Positions 8,095 to 16,617 of a stretch of 64,000 nucleotides of DNA are shown here, piece by piece; positions within the stretch are counted from its first letter, which is position 1; the number at the start of each line of letters is the position of its first letter. The notes below the pieces were generated by a model. It saw only the letters and a list, made by a program, of their open reading frames with translations. It searched no databases and was not told the DNA's origin. This DNA comes from Zestosphaera sp. (lineage in GTDB: Archaea > Thermoproteota > Thermoprotei_A > Sulfolobales > NBVN01), in NCBI GenBank assembly GCA_038843015.1, contig JAWBSH010000005.1, forward strand, positions 1 through 64,000, written 5' to 3'. The position numbers were made by a program, and so were the translations under genes.

Positions 8095-8331
8095 GTGCCT
8101 GAGCTTGAGAAAGAACTCTTAACTACTACTGGGAGGCTCTTACTCTTTCTGGGTAGGAGTGGTGGGTTAGCTACGTTCACTGACGTTAGGAGGGTTATTG
8201 GTTCTCAGATATATTACGCGTTGAAGCAAGCTATTACTTTAGGTCTTGTCGTGGAAGAGGAAGAAGGGAGAAGAATAAGACTGACTGAGAGAGGCAGGAT
8301 TCTAGCTGAGTGTCTTGCTAGGTGCTTCTAG
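8095..8331 (+). CDS. Small winged-helix protein (78 aa)
   Basis: The protein is essentially one winged-helix domain: LTTTGRLLLFLGRSGGLATFTDVRRVIGS gives helices 1-2, YYALKQAITLGLVVEEEEGRRIRLTERGRILAECL gives the recognition helix and wing. It has the layout of small archaeal MarR/ArsR-like regulators. It has its own TATA box and a GGTGATT ribosome binding site. Its last codons overlap the convergent 58-aa gene by 4 bp. The target is unknown. Confidence 0.65.
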   Translation: MPELEKELLTTTGRLLLFLGRSGGLATFTDVRRVIGSQIYYALKQAITLGLVVEEEEGRRIRLTERGRILAECLARCF

Positions 8332-8504
8332 TAGAAGTAGCTCCTCAGGAACTCTGATATTGTTTTGTCTTCAACTCTCCTCATGTAAGCTCTTATCACT
8401 GAAGCGACTCTCTTACACACTTCACTCTCTTCAAACTCTAGACATACTGCCTCAACATCTCTCTCAAGCGCTTTAAGCAACATGTAGAGGTCTGAGTGCG
8501 GCAT
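8328..8504 (-). CDS. Small hypothetical protein (58 aa)
   Basis: ATG at 8504 opens a 58-codon frame with an amphipathic, charged, coding-like composition (SDLYMLLKALERDVEAVC, then RVASVIRAYMRRVEDK and ISEFLRSYFY), probably all-helical. It converges with the winged-helix gene and overlaps its stop by 4 bp. I do not recognise it. A small helical partner or antitoxin-like protein is possible but unsupported. Confidence 0.45.
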   Translation of the reverse strand: MPHSDLYMLLKALERDVEAVCLEFEESEVCKRVASVIRAYMRRVEDKTISEFLRSYFY

Positions 8505-8576
8505 TATTAACCCCTTAAAGAAATCTCAAGTAATACTACATAAGGACTTTAGGTGATTAAGTTACTCACACAGAGA

Positions 8577-8634
8577 GTTCACCGATACTAACGCTAGACA
8601 CCCCCGCGCGTGAACCCCTAATCTCGTGAGACTC
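8577..8634. other. GC-rich non-coding stretch with inverted repeat
   Basis: Upstream of the acetamidase promoter, GTTCAC (8578) and GTGAAC (about 8610) form 6-bp arms around a GC-rich centre containing ACACCCCCGCGCG. It could be a terminator-like or small structured RNA element. No gene is visible. Confidence 0.2.
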
Positions 8635-8691
8635 TACTTATATTCTCTGGCATACTTGCTAATACGAGGTTTTAGTTTCGGGTGAATTCGG

Positions 8692-9630
8692 TTGAGTAGT
8701 AATGCAGGAATAGTTAAGATTGATGACTCGAGAGTATTCTATGCTTTCTCACCTGACTTAGAGCCTGTAGCTAGGGTTAAGCCAGGAACGATACTAGAGA
8801 TCGAGACTAGAGACTGTTTCTCTAATCAGTTAATTAGTGAAGAGCAGTTAGTCACTCAGATTGACTGGAGTGCTGTCAACCCCGCTACAGGTCCTGTATA
8901 CGTTGAGGGTGTTGAGCCAGGTGATGCTCTAGTAGTTAAGATATTGAAGATAGACGTGAGCAGTGAGGGATTCTTAGTCACTCTCCCCGGTGCTGGAGCG
9001 CTTCCAGACTTAGTCAAGGAAGTCAAGGTCAGGAAGTGCTACGTCGTGGGTGATAAAGTGGTTTTCAGAGGGTCTGTAATTAACGCTAGGAAGATGGTTG
9101 GTGTAGTAGGTGTTGCGACACGCGAGAAAACCTCGACTGGAGTTCCCGGCAGGCACGGAGGCAATCTTGACACGAAGTACGTCACGGAAGGCTCAACGAT
9201 ATACCTCCCAGTAGAAGCTGAGGGGGCGCTATTCGGGCTTGGAGACCTGCATGCCGCGATGGGAGACGGTGAAGTCTGCGTTACTGGCTGTGAGGTCAGC
9301 GGGAGGGTCTTGGTAGTTTTAGACGTAATCAAGAAATCAGCTCCTAAATGGCCTGTCTTAGAGTACGGGGAGTGGGTTTTCGTGCTGGTCTCTAACGAAA
9401 ACCTAGAGAAGGCTGTCAGAGAAGCTGTTCAAGTAAGTGTTGAGGCTATATCTCACGCTACTGGAGTGAGTTGGCACGAGGCCTACATGCTTGCGAGCGT
9501 GGCTACAGACCTAGAGATAAGTCAGGTAGTAGACCCGAGAAAGACTGTCAGAGTCAAGATACCTAAGACTATAGTTGACGTCACGAAACTACTAGAGAGT
9601 CTAAGGAGTGACGCGGAAGCGAAAACTTGA
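8692..9630 (+). CDS. Acetamidase/formamidase family protein
   Basis: The 312 aa protein matches the FmdA/AmdA fold throughout: NPATGPVYVEGVEPGDALVVKIL near residue 65, the central GRHGGNLDTKYVTEGSTIYLPV segment with its conserved Gly/His/Asp, GALFGLGDLHAAMGDGEVC near 180, and a C-terminal YMLASVATDLEISQVVDP motif. Known of the family: zinc-dependent hydrolysis of short amides to ammonia and the acid. Start TTG 8692 has GGTGA 6 nt upstream and a TATA box near 8637. It stands alone. A nitrogen-scavenging role is the likely one, but the substrate cannot be read from sequence. Confidence 0.85.
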   Translation: MSSNAGIVKIDDSRVFYAFSPDLEPVARVKPGTILEIETRDCFSNQLISEEQLVTQIDWSAVNPATGPVYVEGVEPGDALVVKILKIDVSSEGFLVTLPGAGALPDLVKEVKVRKCYVVGDKVVFRGSVINARKMVGVVGVATREKTSTGVPGRHGGNLDTKYVTEGSTIYLPVEAEGALFGLGDLHAAMGDGEVCVTGCEVSGRVLVVLDVIKKSAPKWPVLEYGEWVFVLVSNENLEKAVREAVQVSVEAISHATGVSWHEAYMLASVATDLEISQVVDPRKTVRVKIPKTIVDVTKLLESLRSDAEAKT

Positions 9631-9661
9631 GCAAGACTCTTAAGTATTCCTCAAAAACAAC

Positions 9662-9862
9662 TTACTTTTTAATTCTTGGCTTCACTCTAATCAAGAATTC
9701 TAGTTTCTTACCTTCAGCAGTCACGCCACTGTAGTAGTTGAAGATTCCCGAGCATTTAGGGCATTGAAGCCTCTTGACTGTGTAGAATCTGAATTTCCAG
9801 GGTTCTCTAAGTAGTTTGAAGCTCTCTTCAGGCCCTTCATAACCACAGAACGGACACCTCAT
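9662..9862 (-). CDS. Small zinc-ribbon protein (66 aa)
   Basis: Two CxxC knuckles, C3/C6 (CPFCGYEG) and C34/C37 (CPKCSG), define a complete zinc ribbon of the kind found in small archaeal nucleic-acid or protein-binding adaptors. The C-terminal 25 residues are basic. ATG 9862 is preceded by GGTGT at 6 nt. The two aromatic-rich strands between knuckles (WKFRFYTVKRLQ) fit the ribbon. Function is unknown; it converges with the acetamidase gene. Confidence 0.7.
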   Translation of the reverse strand: MRCPFCGYEGPEESFKLLREPWKFRFYTVKRLQCPKCSGIFNYYSGVTAEGKKLEFLIRVKPRIKK

Positions 9863-9979
9863 GACGCAACACCCTCTTAAGCGTTACTGTTTGTTGAACC
9901 ACATATAATTACTTGAAAGAGAGATTTAAGTCTTAAGACCACATCAAGAATTATTAGAGTAGCTACTTCATACTCTTAG

Positions 9980-10747
9980 GTGGTGTGTGTGAATCCTTAC
10001 GTAATCCGGTTTATCTCAGCTAGTAGGAAGCGCGGCAAGACGTCCCTAGCTACTCGAGTAGTTTCTGATTTGATTAGTAGGGGGTATGTTGTGGGTGTTG
10101 TGAAGCACTCGAGACACTACGTTGACGTGTCTAGTAAGGATAGTAGTAGGTATCTTAGTGCTGGCGCTAAAGAAGTTTTAGTGTCTTCTAGTAGTGTTGG
10201 GGCTATCTTCTACAGTGGGTGGGTAGACGACTTAGAGTATTCTTTGAGGTACTTGAACACGCCGGTAGTCGTGGTAGAGGGTTTTAAAGAGTCTAGTGTG
10301 GGTGAAGCTATAGCAGTCGTTAAAGACTTAAAAGAGTTTCAAGCTCTGAGTGACGTGACCCGCAACATCGTTGCTGTAGTGTCTGAAGATGAGGGGTTAA
10401 GGCTTGAATTGAGTAGGTCTCTTAGGGTATTCAGAGAGAACGAGGTTAGTTTGATCACAGACTTCATTGAGTCCAGGCTTCTCGAGTTTCTCGAAGGACA
10501 AACACCTAAAATAAATTGCGGGTATTGCGGCTACGAGACTTGCAGAGCATTCGTTAAGGCTTACGTTACTGGCAAGACACTCTGGTGTCCTATGAAATCT
10601 GACGTGAACTTATTAGTGAATGACGACCCGGTACCTATGAATCCCTTCGTTAAGAACTTACTAAGGTCTGTAATAGAAGGCTTCATATCTTCACTGAAGA
10701 GGGTTGACGTAAGTAGGAAAAAAGTGGTCGTCGAGATAAACTACTGA
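9980..10747 (+). CDS. mobB: MobB-like GTPase fused to an iron-sulfur cysteine domain
   Basis: Residues 1-165 resemble MobB (molybdopterin-guanine dinucleotide biosynthesis adaptor): a P-loop near 13-22, VVGVVKHS for the second strand with its typical KH, and VVVVEGFKES for the DxxEGF/Y motif. The P-loop reads SASRKRGKTS, lacking the usual first Gly. Residues about 178-206 carry C-x2-C-x4-C and a further Cys (NCGYCGYETC to WCPM), like 4Fe-4S domains of corrinoid and Rnf-type proteins. Known role of MobB: handing GTP/guanylation to Mo/W cofactor. The fusion suggests redox coupling or delivery to a tungsten or molybdenum enzyme; no such enzyme is in the window. Confidence 0.75.
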   Translation: MVCVNPYVIRFISASRKRGKTSLATRVVSDLISRGYVVGVVKHSRHYVDVSSKDSSRYLSAGAKEVLVSSSSVGAIFYSGWVDDLEYSLRYLNTPVVVVEGFKESSVGEAIAVVKDLKEFQALSDVTRNIVAVVSEDEGLRLELSRSLRVFRENEVSLITDFIESRLLEFLEGQTPKINCGYCGYETCRAFVKAYVTGKTLWCPMKSDVNLLVNDDPVPMNPFVKNLLRSVIEGFISSLKRVDVSRKKVVVEINY

Positions 10748-10758
10748 GACTACTCTAT

Positions 10759-10777
10759 CCTCGCCCTAAAGGCTAGG
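10759..10777. repeat. IS200/IS605-end-like hairpin remnant
   Basis: CCTCGCC, a CTAAA-type loop and GGCTAGG form a near-perfect hairpin just after mobB, followed by CTTTCAGCCG. This is the form of the subterminal hairpins of archaeal IS200/IS605-type elements. No transposase remains nearby, so it would be a relic. Confidence 0.3.
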
Positions 10778-10819
10778 CTTTCAGCCGTAAAAGAAACTAA
10801 GATTTATTAATGTCGAGAG

Positions 10820-10863
10820 ACTTGCCTGAGCAACACTTTGATAGGTTTTTCATCTAGGCAAGT
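10820..10863. other. Inverted repeat ACTTGCCT/AGGCAAGT with 28-nt loop
   Basis: Perfect 8-bp arms (10820-10827 and 10856-10863) lie in the gap between mobB and the next gene, followed by a second inverted pair AACGTAA/TTACGTT (about 10884-10903). The inner 7-bp arms CTTGCCT/AGGCAAG recur at 51749-51765. It may be a regulatory or RNA structure. The rest of the gap is AT-rich and holds the next promoter. Confidence 0.3.
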
Positions 10864-11005
10864 CGCCTCCTAATGCTTAGGGAAACGTAAGTTGAGTTAC
10901 GTTGTCGAGACTTTATGAGGTAGTTTAATTAGCTGGATATTCTATGTAAGATTCTATCATTATTTATAATGTTTAGAGACAATAATGTTACTGGTGATCT
11001 ATGCA

Positions 11006-12154
11006 GTGAAGTCCTCCTCTGCTTTTCTTGCTGCTGTCTTCCTGTTCTTGCTGGTTTTAGCTCCTGTTGTGACTTCTCATAATGTCGGTTACAATTATAG
11101 TTACAAGATTTACATGAAGATGAGCTTTGAGGTTGAGGGTGTGAACCTGACTGACTCTCCAGACCCTACTAAGGTGGTCATAGTAATTAATGGCACGACA
11201 GATTCTTCAATAACTGGGTTGAGTGAGGGTAGCGTGTCTATTAGGCTGAGACCTAACCTTACTGTATCTGGTGAGGTAGAGCCTAGCAAGTTTCAGCAGA
11301 ACTTACGAGAATTCCTCAATCTGATTAATACTGAAGTAAATAAAGTACGTGAGGCTAGTGTGCCCTTAAGTTTCATAGGTTACACTCTTTATGGAGACCC
11401 AAAATACCTGCTGCAGCTAGGAATAAATATCTCGTGGTTCTCAACCCCCCTAAACGTAACTACTGCGAGATTCACTACTTGGAGAGGCATCCCAGCACTA
11501 CAGCTAGAGTTTGAGGAAGTCGTGACTAACACCCAGCAGGGGTATCCGTCTAATGTACGTGTTGAGGTAGAGTCATACCTAGACTCAACAACTTTCTTAA
11601 TACTGTATTTCGAGGGTAGAGCAACCTGGAACCTTAGCTCTCCGGGCGGTGCAACCGCGAATTTCTTAGTAGAAGTTAAGAGCGAGTTAATCAACGTTGA
11701 CGCGGTTAAGGACTTAATCACCCGAACTTATAGAGCTAGGTTTGAGGAGGGAGAGTCAAGAGTCTATGTAGCTAGTGAGAAACTAAGTGTATTGAGTCTA
11801 AACATAAGTGGAAACGACCTTCTCATGAAGGTCGGAGGCGCGGGATTCGGGGGCGTAACCATATTCACACCACAAAACATTAAAGTACATAAAATACTTG
11901 TGGACGGCAAGCCTGCAAACTACCAGATACTGAAGTGCGGTAACGAAGACGTGATTAGGGTACCGCTAACACTCAGCGAGCACGAAATAAGAATAACCTA
12001 CGAGAAGACAATAAAATCGGTTGAGGAGGTACCTGTAGCGCAGGCAGGAACTAACACGTTGTTCTCGACTCTGGCAATCGTGGTCGTGTTAGCATCTATA
12101 ATAGCTTTAGTTGCTTTGTTAGTATTCCTTTTTAAAGGAAAGAAATCTTACTAA
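11006..12154 (+). CDS. Secreted, C-terminally anchored protein of unknown function (382 aa)
   Basis: I choose GTG 11006, which has GGTGA 8 nt upstream; an ATG at 10985 would put the ribosome binding site inside the gene. The protein has a Sec signal (FLAAVFLFLLVLAPVV), a roughly 320-residue extracellular domain with about a dozen N-x-S/T sequons and many beta strands, and a C-terminal helix (TLAIVVVLASIIALVALLVFLF) ending in a basic stop-transfer. This is the layout of crenarchaeal surface glycoproteins. I do not recognise the domain. It has its own TATA box (TATTTATAATG, near 10965). Confidence 0.6.
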   Translation: MKSSSAFLAAVFLFLLVLAPVVTSHNVGYNYSYKIYMKMSFEVEGVNLTDSPDPTKVVIVINGTTDSSITGLSEGSVSIRLRPNLTVSGEVEPSKFQQNLREFLNLINTEVNKVREASVPLSFIGYTLYGDPKYLLQLGINISWFSTPLNVTTARFTTWRGIPALQLEFEEVVTNTQQGYPSNVRVEVESYLDSTTFLILYFEGRATWNLSSPGGATANFLVEVKSELINVDAVKDLITRTYRARFEEGESRVYVASEKLSVLSLNISGNDLLMKVGGAGFGGVTIFTPQNIKVHKILVDGKPANYQILKCGNEDVIRVPLTLSEHEIRITYEKTIKSVEEVPVAQAGTNTLFSTLAIVVVLASIIALVALLVFLFKGKKSY

Positions 12155-12168
12155 GCTTGAAGTTCTTC

Positions 12169-12543
12169 TCATGAAGTTTTAGACACTTCTTCTTTTATTT
12201 TGAGTATCTTGTTTTTGCGTATTGTCAGCACGGGTCTTTCCGGTATTATTCCTTGCGGTTTGAATAACACCATAACTACTATCACTAAACCAACCAGAAT
12301 GTATTCTAGCCATTCAGGACTTATCGGTATTATCAGTGTCACTACGTCTTTATAAGTGTATATCAGTGTTCTTATCGTGATGAATACTGTGACCCCTACT
12401 AGTATTCCTAGATTGCGGGCTAGCTCCCCCAACATCATGTATGCCCACGGCCAGAAAGTCCACGTTAATCTCGCGTACGTGTATGTCTTCATGCTCCCAG
12501 TGAATATAGCACAGAGAGCCCCATAGCCGCTATAGGTAGTTTC
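12169..12543 (-). pseudogene. Decayed LivM-type ABC permease (C-terminal remnant)
   Basis: The minus-strand frame matches the last quarter of a branched-chain amino acid permease: GLCAIFTGSMKTYTYAR for the loop after the core helices, FWPWAYMMLGELARNLGILVG for the conserved glycine-rich loop, then LEYILVGLVIVVMVLFKPQGIIPERP, the hallmark LivM end. Only about 125 residues remain; the frame continues a little upstream without recognisable sequence, and no ribosome binding site precedes the ATG at 12492. A full LivM needs about 300 residues. The intact livM at 58203 is a different paralogue. I infer that an older Liv operon was lost here. Confidence 0.7.
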
Positions 12544-12721
12544 CCGCCCCAGGCTTCTGTAGGTTTCACTAGGGCAGGAAACAGTAAGTATAAATTAAAA
12601 TTTTGAACTATCTTAATTTATTCATTGATAAAACTCCATAGAGTCTGTTAATGATTTATAGGAGGTCTATAATCTTTTGCTAATATTTTCAGTCCTTATA
12701 ATGTTATAGTACATAAGTAGT

Positions 12722-12733
12722 GATTTATATTGG
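12722..12733 (+). promoter_or_regulatory. TATA box of the secreted protein gene at 12758
   Basis: GATTTATATTGG, identical to the 12-mer at 8055-8066, lies about 30 nt before the GTG at 12758. Transcription would begin just ahead of the start codon. Confidence 0.55.
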
Positions 12734-12757
12734 CTCGTAGGGAATTATGCATGTGGT

Positions 12758-13627
12758 GTGTTAAGTTTGAGAGTTGTTCTCTTGCTCGCGGTCTTATTAG
12801 TTGTTCTAGGAGTTGTGGGCGGGTCTATCGCATACTTCATGTTTATTGAAACCCCCATATCTAGTTCGGCGACAACTACACCTACTACAACTCCTATTAG
12901 TTCTGGACAGCTTAAAATAACTGATATTACTTCTGAGGGTTTCGTTGTTGTCGGTGAGGAGATTTACTGGAGGATTAAGATTTATGGTGATATAGACCTA
13001 CGGAATTACACGGTAATTAATGGTGTCTACGGTTATTGGGTTGGCAAAATTAACGTGACACATCCTAAGGGGATGGAGATATTGCTTCATGAACCGCCGA
13101 ACTACGTGGATGTAGTTACTCAGTTTAGTTATCTTTCTGGTGTTAGGGTGCTTGACGCCTGCGTGTATAGCTGGTCTTGGACTGAGAGTCCCTGGCCCGA
13201 AGGCACTTACGAGGTTATTGTGTGGTTGAAAGGGCCTTATGAGAACCGTACTGTGTTGTTTAAGAAAAGCTTTAATTTTAGTATGAGTCTTGAAGCAAGC
13301 GTGACCCCAACTACGTGGGAGTCCTGGAACGAAACACTAAGATTCACTATTAGGAACGAGGGCGACGTACCCATAATTGTAGAGGGAGCAGACATAATCT
13401 TAGTAGGAGATTCAGGAATTCCTTACGTGATAGGATGGTGGGAGCAGACACCACCGACAGAAACAATAATGCCCGGAGAAACAAGAGTGCTAGTAGGTCC
13501 TGCCTTAATCCGAGATAACTACAAGGAAGAACTGAAAGGAGAGACAGCAACTGTGAAAATCGTGTTAGGTGTAGCGTCAGCACCGCGAGAATACTCAGTA
13601 ATAGTAGATGTAAAATTTCCTTCATGA
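12758..13627 (+). CDS. Membrane-anchored extracellular protein with Ig-like region (289 aa)
   Basis: One N-terminal helix (residues 4-28) anchors the protein. A Thr/Pro/Ser linker (SSATTTPTTTPISS) follows, then two beta-rich extracellular segments: ITDITSEGFVVVGEEIYWRIKIYGD and later TLRFTIRNEGDVPIIVEGADI, the latter a typical CARDB/Ig-like strand pattern. Several sequons are present. It may be a surface adhesion or substrate-binding accessory protein. There is no enzymatic motif. An internal TTG at 12767 is an alternative start. Confidence 0.6.
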   Translation: MLSLRVVLLLAVLLVVLGVVGGSIAYFMFIETPISSSATTTPTTTPISSGQLKITDITSEGFVVVGEEIYWRIKIYGDIDLRNYTVINGVYGYWVGKINVTHPKGMEILLHEPPNYVDVVTQFSYLSGVRVLDACVYSWSWTESPWPEGTYEVIVWLKGPYENRTVLFKKSFNFSMSLEASVTPTTWESWNETLRFTIRNEGDVPIIVEGADIILVGDSGIPYVIGWWEQTPPTETIMPGETRVLVGPALIRDNYKEELKGETATVKIVLGVASAPREYSVIVDVKFPS

Positions 13628-13771
13628 ACCAAACACACTAACCATACATCAAAGTTTTTACTTAAGCAACACTAACAAATCACTTCATAGTTGCCTCCTA
13701 TTAACCTAACAGGACCCAGCAAGGAAACACATCCAGAATCGAGGTTAGCATTATTTCTTTATTTAATTTAT

Positions 13772-14764
13772 TTAATTAATTAAGGAACTCAGGCTTTCAT
13801 GCCGTATGCACCTCACGTAATGAGTTTTTGTCACTTTAGTTAATTCTGGTTCCTCAGCCACACACTCCCTTATTGCGTAGGGACATCTATTACTTAACCT
13901 ACACCCACTAGGAGGATTCATAGGGCTTGGAGGCTCTCCAGACAGCATTATCTTCTTCTTTAGTTTTTTGATGCGAGGGTCTGGTTCCGGTATTGAAGAG
14001 AGTAACGCTAGCGTGTATGGGTGTCCGGGCTCGCTGAATATCTCGTCTGACGTCCCCACCTCCATTATCTTACCTAAGTACATGACGGCCACGTAGTCGC
14101 TCATATACCTAACTACAGAGAGGTCGTGTGTCACCAGTAAGTATGTTAGCTTGAGTTTTTCTTTGAGTTCTACCAAGAGGTTTAATATCTGAGCCTGTAC
14201 TGAAACGTCAAGTGCTGAGGTAGGTTCATCTAACAAGAGTAGTTTAGGCTCTATACTTAAAGCTCTAGCTATAGCTACTCTCTGAGCTTGACCACCACTT
14301 AAACTAGGCGGGTGCTGATTAGCTACTGCCTCCGGAAGTCCTACTAGAGCTAAGACCTCAGCTACTCTCCTATATATTTCTTCCTTACTCATTTCAGTAT
14401 GTGTTTTCAGTGGCTCAGCTATCAAATCCTTAACCCTCATCCTCGGGTTGAGAGAGAGGTAGGGGTTCTGAAACACTGCTTGAACGTCCCTCCTAAACCA
14501 CTTAAGTTCTTTACCTTTAAGTCGCGTCACGTCTCTACCATCAACACGTATCTCACCAGATGTGGGCTCAGTAAGTTTCAATATACACCTAAGCGTGGTA
14601 GTCTTGCCAGAACCCGACTCACCGACAAGCGCGAAGACAGTGCCTTCAGCGACCTCAAAAGATACTCCGTCCACCGCCCTCACGTACCCTACAACCCTCC
14701 CGAAAAGGCCTGTCTTTACTGGGAAGTACTTAGTAAGCCCGTTGACTTCAAGTAACGAACTCAT
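13772..14764 (-). CDS. Peptide/nickel-type ABC transporter ATPase (OppF/DppF class)
   Basis: The 330 aa subunit carries Walker A GESGSGKT, Q-loop VFQNPYLSLNPR, signature LSGGQAQR, Walker B LLLLDEPTSALD and switch His in VTHDLS. Its C-terminal region has the oligopeptide-binding ATPase extension with a Cys cluster (GCRLSNRCPYAIREC), which holds an Fe-S or zinc site in this family. ATG overlaps the stop of the upstream ATPase by ATGA. It is the last gene of the five-gene importer operon. OppF-type subunits pair with an OppD-type subunit on the inner face of the membrane. Confidence 0.9.
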   Translation of the reverse strand: MSSLLEVNGLTKYFPVKTGLFGRVVGYVRAVDGVSFEVAEGTVFALVGESGSGKTTTLRCILKLTEPTSGEIRVDGRDVTRLKGKELKWFRRDVQAVFQNPYLSLNPRMRVKDLIAEPLKTHTEMSKEEIYRRVAEVLALVGLPEAVANQHPPSLSGGQAQRVAIARALSIEPKLLLLDEPTSALDVSVQAQILNLLVELKEKLKLTYLLVTHDLSVVRYMSDYVAVMYLGKIMEVGTSDEIFSEPGHPYTLALLSSIPEPDPRIKKLKKKIMLSGEPPSPMNPPSGCRLSNRCPYAIRECVAEEPELTKVTKTHYVRCIRHESLSSLIN

Positions 14765-15741
14765 TTTCGCTCACCACCGTAAAGGACGCAAGCTACTCGC
14801 CTCACACCACCCACATAAGAATACTTAGGTAGTGAAACACTACACTCAGGTGTGGCAAACTCGCACCTGTCAACAAAAGGACATCCAGCAGGAGGATTTC
14901 TTAAGTCAGGTAGCGTTCCAGGTATGTAGCTCAGCCTGCCCTGAGTCTTAGTTATTGTTGGAATAGCCTTAACTAGCTTTGTTGTGTAGGGGTGTAAGGG
15001 ACTCAGGATTACGTCTTCTGTAGGGCCTTCCTCAAGTAGGACGCCCGCGTACATTACTGCAGTCCTGCTACAGACTTCCCCAGCTATCCCTAAATTATGT
15101 GTTATGAGGATTAAAGTGAGGTTTAGCTCTCGTTTCAGAGAGTTAATTAAGTCAAGTATTTGAGCCTGTGTAGTCACGTCGAGCATGGTGGTGGGCTCAT
15201 CTGCTATCAATATCTTCGGGTTTGTTGAGAGAGCAGCCGCTATAGCCGCCCTCTGTAGCATTCCGCCAGACAGTTCGTGAGGGTATGAATTAAGGATTCT
15301 AGCTTGGTCTGGTAACCGAACCATCCTTAGTAATTCTGCAGCTCTCTTGACAGCTTCTTCTCGATTCATGTTGAAGTGATGTCTTAAGATGTCTGTGAGA
15401 TGCTCACCTACTGTGAAGAGGGGATTGAAGGTAGTAGCAGGGTCTTGAAATATCATTGAGATTTCCTTACCTCTATATTTGGTTATTTCTGGTGTTTTTA
15501 GTTTGAGTATATCTACCCCCTTGTAAAGTATAGAGCCGCTGGCTACTACGGCATTCTTAGGTAGTGATAGGGATATGGCTAGGCCAAGTGTTGACTTGCC
15601 AGACCCTGACTCACCAACGACGCAGAGTGAGTCACCAGCACTAACTTCTAGACTAACATTCTTCACTGCTTTGATGATGCCCTCAACAGTGTGGTAATGT
15701 ATTGTCAAGTCACTTACTCTGAGTAGCTTTTCCTCGCTCAT
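14761..15741 (-). CDS. Peptide/nickel-type ABC transporter ATPase (OppD/DppD class)
   Basis: The 326 aa subunit has Walker A GESGSGKS, Q-loop IFQDPATTFNP, signature LSGGMLQR, Walker B ILIADEPTTMLD and ITHN for the switch His. The C-terminal oligopeptide extension is present (NPPAGCPFVDRCEFATPECS). It is 3 bp downstream of the permease gene and overlaps the OppF-type gene, so the two ATPases are translationally coupled and form the heterodimeric motor. Confidence 0.9.
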   Translation of the reverse strand: MSEEKLLRVSDLTIHYHTVEGIIKAVKNVSLEVSAGDSLCVVGESGSGKSTLGLAISLSLPKNAVVASGSILYKGVDILKLKTPEITKYRGKEISMIFQDPATTFNPLFTVGEHLTDILRHHFNMNREEAVKRAAELLRMVRLPDQARILNSYPHELSGGMLQRAAIAAALSTNPKILIADEPTTMLDVTTQAQILDLINSLKRELNLTLILITHNLGIAGEVCSRTAVMYAGVLLEEGPTEDVILSPLHPYTTKLVKAIPTITKTQGRLSYIPGTLPDLRNPPAGCPFVDRCEFATPECSVSLPKYSYVGGVRRVACVLYGGERK

Positions 15742-15744
15742 CTT

Positions 15745-16617
15745 CTACACTCTCCTCATACTCAGTATGTTTCTTAGCCGCGGGTCCATCAACTCCTTCA
15801 CAGCATCTCCTAACAGGTTGAAGCCTAGAACAGTCACTACTATGGCTAGTCCTGGAAAGAAAGATATCCACCAAGCCTTACTAATTAGTTGCCAACCACT
15901 ACTCACGAGAAGACCCCATTCAGGCGTTGGTGGGGGTACTCCAACACCTAAGAAGCTCAAAGCAGACGCCTCAAGTATTGCTGAACCGATATCTAAGGTT
16001 GCTTGAGTTATGACTGGCGTGAGTGAATTAGGTAGTACGTGTCTGAACATAATCCTCACCTCACTTATGCCAATTACTCGAGCCGCGTCAACGTATGGTA
16101 AGTTTCTAACACTACTTACTTGCAGGTAGACTAGTCTCGAGTACCAAGGCCACCAAGATAGTGATAGAGCCAAGATAGTATTAGAAAGTCCTCTGCCGAA
16201 CGTAGCGGCCAGCGCTATAGCTAGAAGGAGTGGCGGGAAAGCTAAGAACATGTCTGTCACACGCATTAAAGCCGTGCCCGCCCTACCCCCCACGTAACCT
16301 GCGACAAGACCTACGGGGATCCCTATAGCTAATGACAAGGCTACTACACCAACACCTATCACTAGAGAGAACCTAGTTCCTAGCAGTACTCGATTGAATA
16401 AGTCTCTGCCGTACTCGTCAGTCCCGAAAGGGTGTTCTAGTGAGGGTGGCATAAACCTCCTGCTAACGTTGTATGTGAGTCCCCAAGCGTCTCCAGGCCT
16501 AGTGAGTATGTAGGGAGCAATCAGACCTACGACAACAAATAAAGAGACTATTACTAAGCCCGCTAGATAGACAGGATTCTTCCTCACTAAGTTTAGGTAG
16601 AGTCTGAACTCAGACAT
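15745..16617 (-). CDS. Peptide/nickel-type ABC transporter permease (OppC/DppC class)
   Basis: The 290 aa permease has six predicted helices and the binding-protein-dependent permease loop near residues 170-200 (ARVIGISEVRIMFRHVLPN). The periplasmic segment FGTDEYGRDLFNRVLLGTR is diagnostic of the DppC/OppC class. I start it at ATG 16617, where TGATG overlaps the stop of the partner permease; an in-frame upstream codon at 16644 would lie inside that gene. It pairs with the DppB-type subunit. Confidence 0.9.
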   Translation of the reverse strand: MSEFRLYLNLVRKNPVYLAGLVIVSLFVVVGLIAPYILTRPGDAWGLTYNVSRRFMPPSLEHPFGTDEYGRDLFNRVLLGTRFSLVIGVGVVALSLAIGIPVGLVAGYVGGRAGTALMRVTDMFLAFPPLLLAIALAATFGRGLSNTILALSLSWWPWYSRLVYLQVSSVRNLPYVDAARVIGISEVRIMFRHVLPNSLTPVITQATLDIGSAILEASALSFLGVGVPPPTPEWGLLVSSGWQLISKAWWISFFPGLAIVVTVLGFNLLGDAVKELMDPRLRNILSMRRV

